Of a DNA stretch of 64,000 nt, positions 62,083-64,000 are shown piece after piece. Location: assembly GCF_000024405.1 (NCBI RefSeq), contig NC_013517.1, positions 1,240,001 to 1,304,000 on the forward strand, written 5' to 3'. The position numbers and the translations under genes are program-made. Under the pieces are notes generated by a model. The model was not told the DNA's origin and did not search any database. It was given only the letters and a program-made list of their open reading frames with translations. Positions within the stretch are counted from its first letter, which is position 1; every line of letters begins with the position of its first letter. Source of the DNA: Sebaldella termitidis ATCC 33386 (GTDB taxonomy: Bacteria; Fusobacteriota; Fusobacteriia; Fusobacteriales; Leptotrichiaceae).

Positions 62083-63033
62083 TTATTTTAGATCAAGCCA
62101 GTCAACTTCTTTTGCCGTAAGTGAAAGTTTTGATCCGTTATATGATGAAATAAGCTCAGTTATGTTTTCCGGTCCGATAACAGCAGTTGTAGGAAACTTT
62201 TGGTTTAAAACATAGGCAAGAGCTGTCTGAATAGGTGTAAGTCCTTTATTTTCCGCCATTTTCACTGCTCTGTCATATCTTTCCCAGTTATCATCATTAT
62301 AGAAAACATCGACCATTTCCTGATCATCCTTGTTTTCACGTGTAAATCTTCCCGAGAAAAAGCCTCCTGCCTGTGCAGACCATGAAAATAAAGGAAGCTT
62401 TGTTTTTTCATGCCATGAAATCATGGCGGAATCTGCTGACACACATCCTTCCCAACGCGGCTTTCTGCATTTTGCAAGGCTTAAATTAGGACTGTTAAAT
62501 GTAAAGCCGATCAATCCATGTTCTTCTGCATACTTATTTGCCTCTATAATTCTCGGCAGCTCCCAGTTTGAAGCTCCGATGGCATAAATTTTTCCTGAGT
62601 GTATATGCTCGTTTAAAATTTCCATAATCGGACCTACAGGAACGCTTTCATCATCTCTGTGCAGAGCATAGAGTTCAACATGATCGGTTTTTAATGTTTC
62701 AAGACTGACAAGCAAATCTTCTGTTATTGCCTGCGGAGTTACCCTTGCTTTTTTAGGCTCTTCTCTTGTGGGATGACAGCCTTTGGTAAGGATGACAATA
62801 TCATCTCTGATATTTCTCATTTCTATCCATTCTGCGAGAGCCTTTTCGCTATGGCGGTATTGTCTTGCAGTATCAAAGGTATTACCGCCCAGTTCTATAA
62901 ATTTATCCAGTACGGGTGCTGCAAAATCCATATTGTCAATTCTCAGAAAATCGGATGCACCAAGTACAAGCTGCGAGCATTTTATCTGTATTTCTTTTCC
63001 GTCTTTATATCCTTTTACATTTATATAGTTCAT
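62083..63033 (-). CDS. Aldo/keto reductase
   Basis: 316-aa NAD(P)H oxidoreductase of the AKR superfamily. Catalytic Asp-Tyr-Lys-His positions appear as GGNTFDTARQYRHSE (Asp, Tyr), VILTKGCHP (Lys) and YALHRDDESV (His); AIGASNWELPRI and FSWSAQAGGFFSGR follow. A sugar aldehyde or keto-sugar is a likely substrate given the isomerase and deaminase neighbours. GGAGG precedes the ATG at 63033. Confidence 0.9.
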   Translation of the reverse strand: MNYINVKGYKDGKEIQIKCSQLVLGASDFLRIDNMDFAAPVLDKFIELGGNTFDTARQYRHSEKALAEWIEMRNIRDDIVILTKGCHPTREEPKKARVTPQAITEDLLVSLETLKTDHVELYALHRDDESVPVGPIMEILNEHIHSGKIYAIGASNWELPRIIEANKYAEEHGLIGFTFNSPNLSLAKCRKPRWEGCVSADSAMISWHEKTKLPLFSWSAQAGGFFSGRFTRENKDDQEMVDVFYNDDNWERYDRAVKMAENKGLTPIQTALAYVLNQKFPTTAVIGPENITELISSYNGSKLSLTAKEVDWLDLK

Positions 63034-63051
63034 TATAAATTACCTCCGGTT

Positions 63052-63780
63052 CTATTTTGTAAGTTTTGATGCGGCTGCTTCGTCAAGAAAGAACCACAGT
63101 TTTGGAAAATCCTGAAAAAGACTGGAAGGAACTTCAGATGTTTTTTCCCCTTCAATTGTTTTTACGACAATATCTGCTTTTCTAAAATCATCTGCGATCA
63201 GAAGTATTGTATCTGCTCTGGTGATAGTTTTCATTCCGAGTGAAATTCCCTGTTTTACATCAAGAGCCGTATCAAAATATTTTACGGAAACTTCCTTGGT
63301 AACAGGATCAAGACCGACAATGTGGCATTCTGTGTCAAGAGGAACATTAGGCTCATTAAATCCGATGTGCCCGTTCATACCGATTCCTAAAACAATCAAA
63401 TCAAGATTTCCGTGATCCGAGATAAATTTATCCACTTTTCTGCATTCATTTTCCATATTATCTGCAAGACCGTCAAAAAAACATATTTGTTCTTCTTTTA
63501 CAGGAATAAGATCAAAAAAGTTATTATAAAGAGTTTCCTTGCAGCTTCCTCTTGTTTCTCTGCCAAGCCCTACCCATTCATCAAGGCTCACAAATTTGCA
63601 GCTGCTAAAATCAATTTTTCCCTCATTGGCATATTTTACAAGATATCTGAAAATTCCCATGGGAGTTTCTCCGCCGGCAATACAAAGGAGTGTATCCGGC
63701 TTTTTTGCAATATATTCGGCAATAAAATCTGCCGCTTTTTCTGACATAGCTTCATAGTCTTTATTAATAATAATATTCAT
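63052..63780 (-). CDS. nagB: Glucosamine-6-phosphate deaminase-like protein
   Basis: 242 aa of the NagB/RpiA/CoA-transferase-like fold. CIAGGETPMGIFRYL (phosphate loop), FVSLDEWVGLGRETRGSCKE (catalytic Asp region) and the active-site LGIGMNGHIGFNEP with its His and Glu are all present. NagB proper converts GlcN-6-P to Fru-6-P and ammonia; related AgaI and YieK proteins act on galactosamine-6-P or unknown substrates, so the symbol is a best guess. GGAGGA precedes the ATG. It follows the PTS gene by 19 bases. Confidence 0.82.
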   Translation of the reverse strand: MNIIINKDYEAMSEKAADFIAEYIAKKPDTLLCIAGGETPMGIFRYLVKYANEGKIDFSSCKFVSLDEWVGLGRETRGSCKETLYNNFFDLIPVKEEQICFFDGLADNMENECRKVDKFISDHGNLDLIVLGIGMNGHIGFNEPNVPLDTECHIVGLDPVTKEVSVKYFDTALDVKQGISLGMKTITRADTILLIADDFRKADIVVKTIEGEKTSEVPSSLFQDFPKLWFFLDEAAASKLTK

Positions 63781-63799
63781 TTTTCCTCCTGATATTTTT

Positions 63800-64000
63800 T
63801 TAAAAATCTAAATCCAAAGCATCAAATGCTGCCTGTCTGTCACTGACTACACTTTCTTCCTGAAGAATTTTTCTTTCATACATTTTGAAAAAAGGATAAT
63901 ACATGCAGACTGCCAGTCCCAAAATTACAAATCCCAGCACAACCGCTTTCCAGTCCATAGTAGCCAGATACTGTGCCAGCGGTATAGGCGTTCCTCCTAC
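63800..64000 (-). CDS. PTS EIIC component, C-terminal part (cellobiose/lactose type), partial
   Basis: The last 66 residues, running off the window's right edge. GGTPIPLAQYLATMDWKAVV, a hydrophobic helix, and CMYYPFFKMYERKILQEE are typical of the end of lactose/cellobiose-family EIIC permeases, which bring in and phosphorylate disaccharides. It is the most upstream seen gene of the minus-strand operon and sets its theme: uptake of a sugar that is phosphorylated, then deaminated or reduced. The rest of the gene lies beyond 64000. Confidence 0.85.
   Translation of the reverse strand, partial: VGGTPIPLAQYLATMDWKAVVLGFVILGLAVCMYYPFFKMYERKILQEESVVSDRQAAFDALDLDF

Overview
This 64 kb window is AT-rich chromosomal DNA packed with short operons, most of them on the + strand. 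Gene content fits an anaerobic fermenter of the Fusobacteriota, probably a Leptotrichiaceae relative such as Sebaldella or Leptotrichia. That placement is inference from codon use (AGA for Arg, A/T-ending codons, strong GGAGG ribosome sites) and from gene content: a PTS, Rex, lipoproteins and Gat-type tRNA amidation. No tRNA, rRNA, CRISPR array, prophage or complete insertion sequence was recognised.

Layout. 1-3.4 kb: the end of an unidentified gene, then hisS-aspS. 3.4-8.5 kb: accessory genes (MATE pump, DUF4274, HxlR regulator, PEBP protein, AlkZ-like glycosylase, DUF1439 protein). 8.6-12.3 kb: rapZ-uvrC and a secreted protein. 12.3-15.8 kb: a nucleoside/BMP-type ABC importer (ATPase and two permeases, no binding protein). 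15.9-17.7 kb: three small XRE-family regulators. 17.9-21.3 kb: a thiamine salvage operon (thiD, thiM, thiE, tenA) behind two nearly identical TPP riboswitches. 21.3-24.7 kb: a lipoprotein, then a molybdate-type regulator divergent from modB-modA. 24.8-26.2 kb: infC-rpmI-rplT with a leader that ends in an attenuator. 26.9-52.3 kb: a long housekeeping stretch (ftsK, mreB, scpB, rRNA pseudouridine synthase, gatCAB, PBP2-type transpeptidase, priA, def, fmt, rex, folD, accB, ndk, CBS/CorC proteins, apt, rel, tgt). 52.4-61.2 kb: two paralogous YcxB-type membrane proteins, TrmR, a Na/Pi transporter, nuclease-like and hydrolase-like enzymes, a DigH-like glycosyl hydrolase and several small proteins of immunity-like families. 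61.3-64 kb, minus strand: a sugar operon with the end of a PTS EIIC gene, a glucosamine-6-phosphate deaminase-like gene, an aldo/keto reductase and a sugar isomerase.

How it works together. AspRS and GatCAB together suggest amidation of misacylated tRNA. The thi operon is salvage only (hydroxymethylpyrimidine and thiazole kinases, ThiE coupling, TenA) and is set up for feedback by TPP. The initiation factor operon shows two layers of control: a terminator directly before the ribosome site and a probable AUA start codon.

The most notable observations are the tandem TPP riboswitches, an A9 tract that puts the conserved start of ThiE out of frame, the likely AUA start of infC, the YcxB-TM-TM-YcxB duplicated architecture, and a cluster of XRE regulators whose S24-like domains lack the catalytic residues. 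I found no clearly new multi-gene system.
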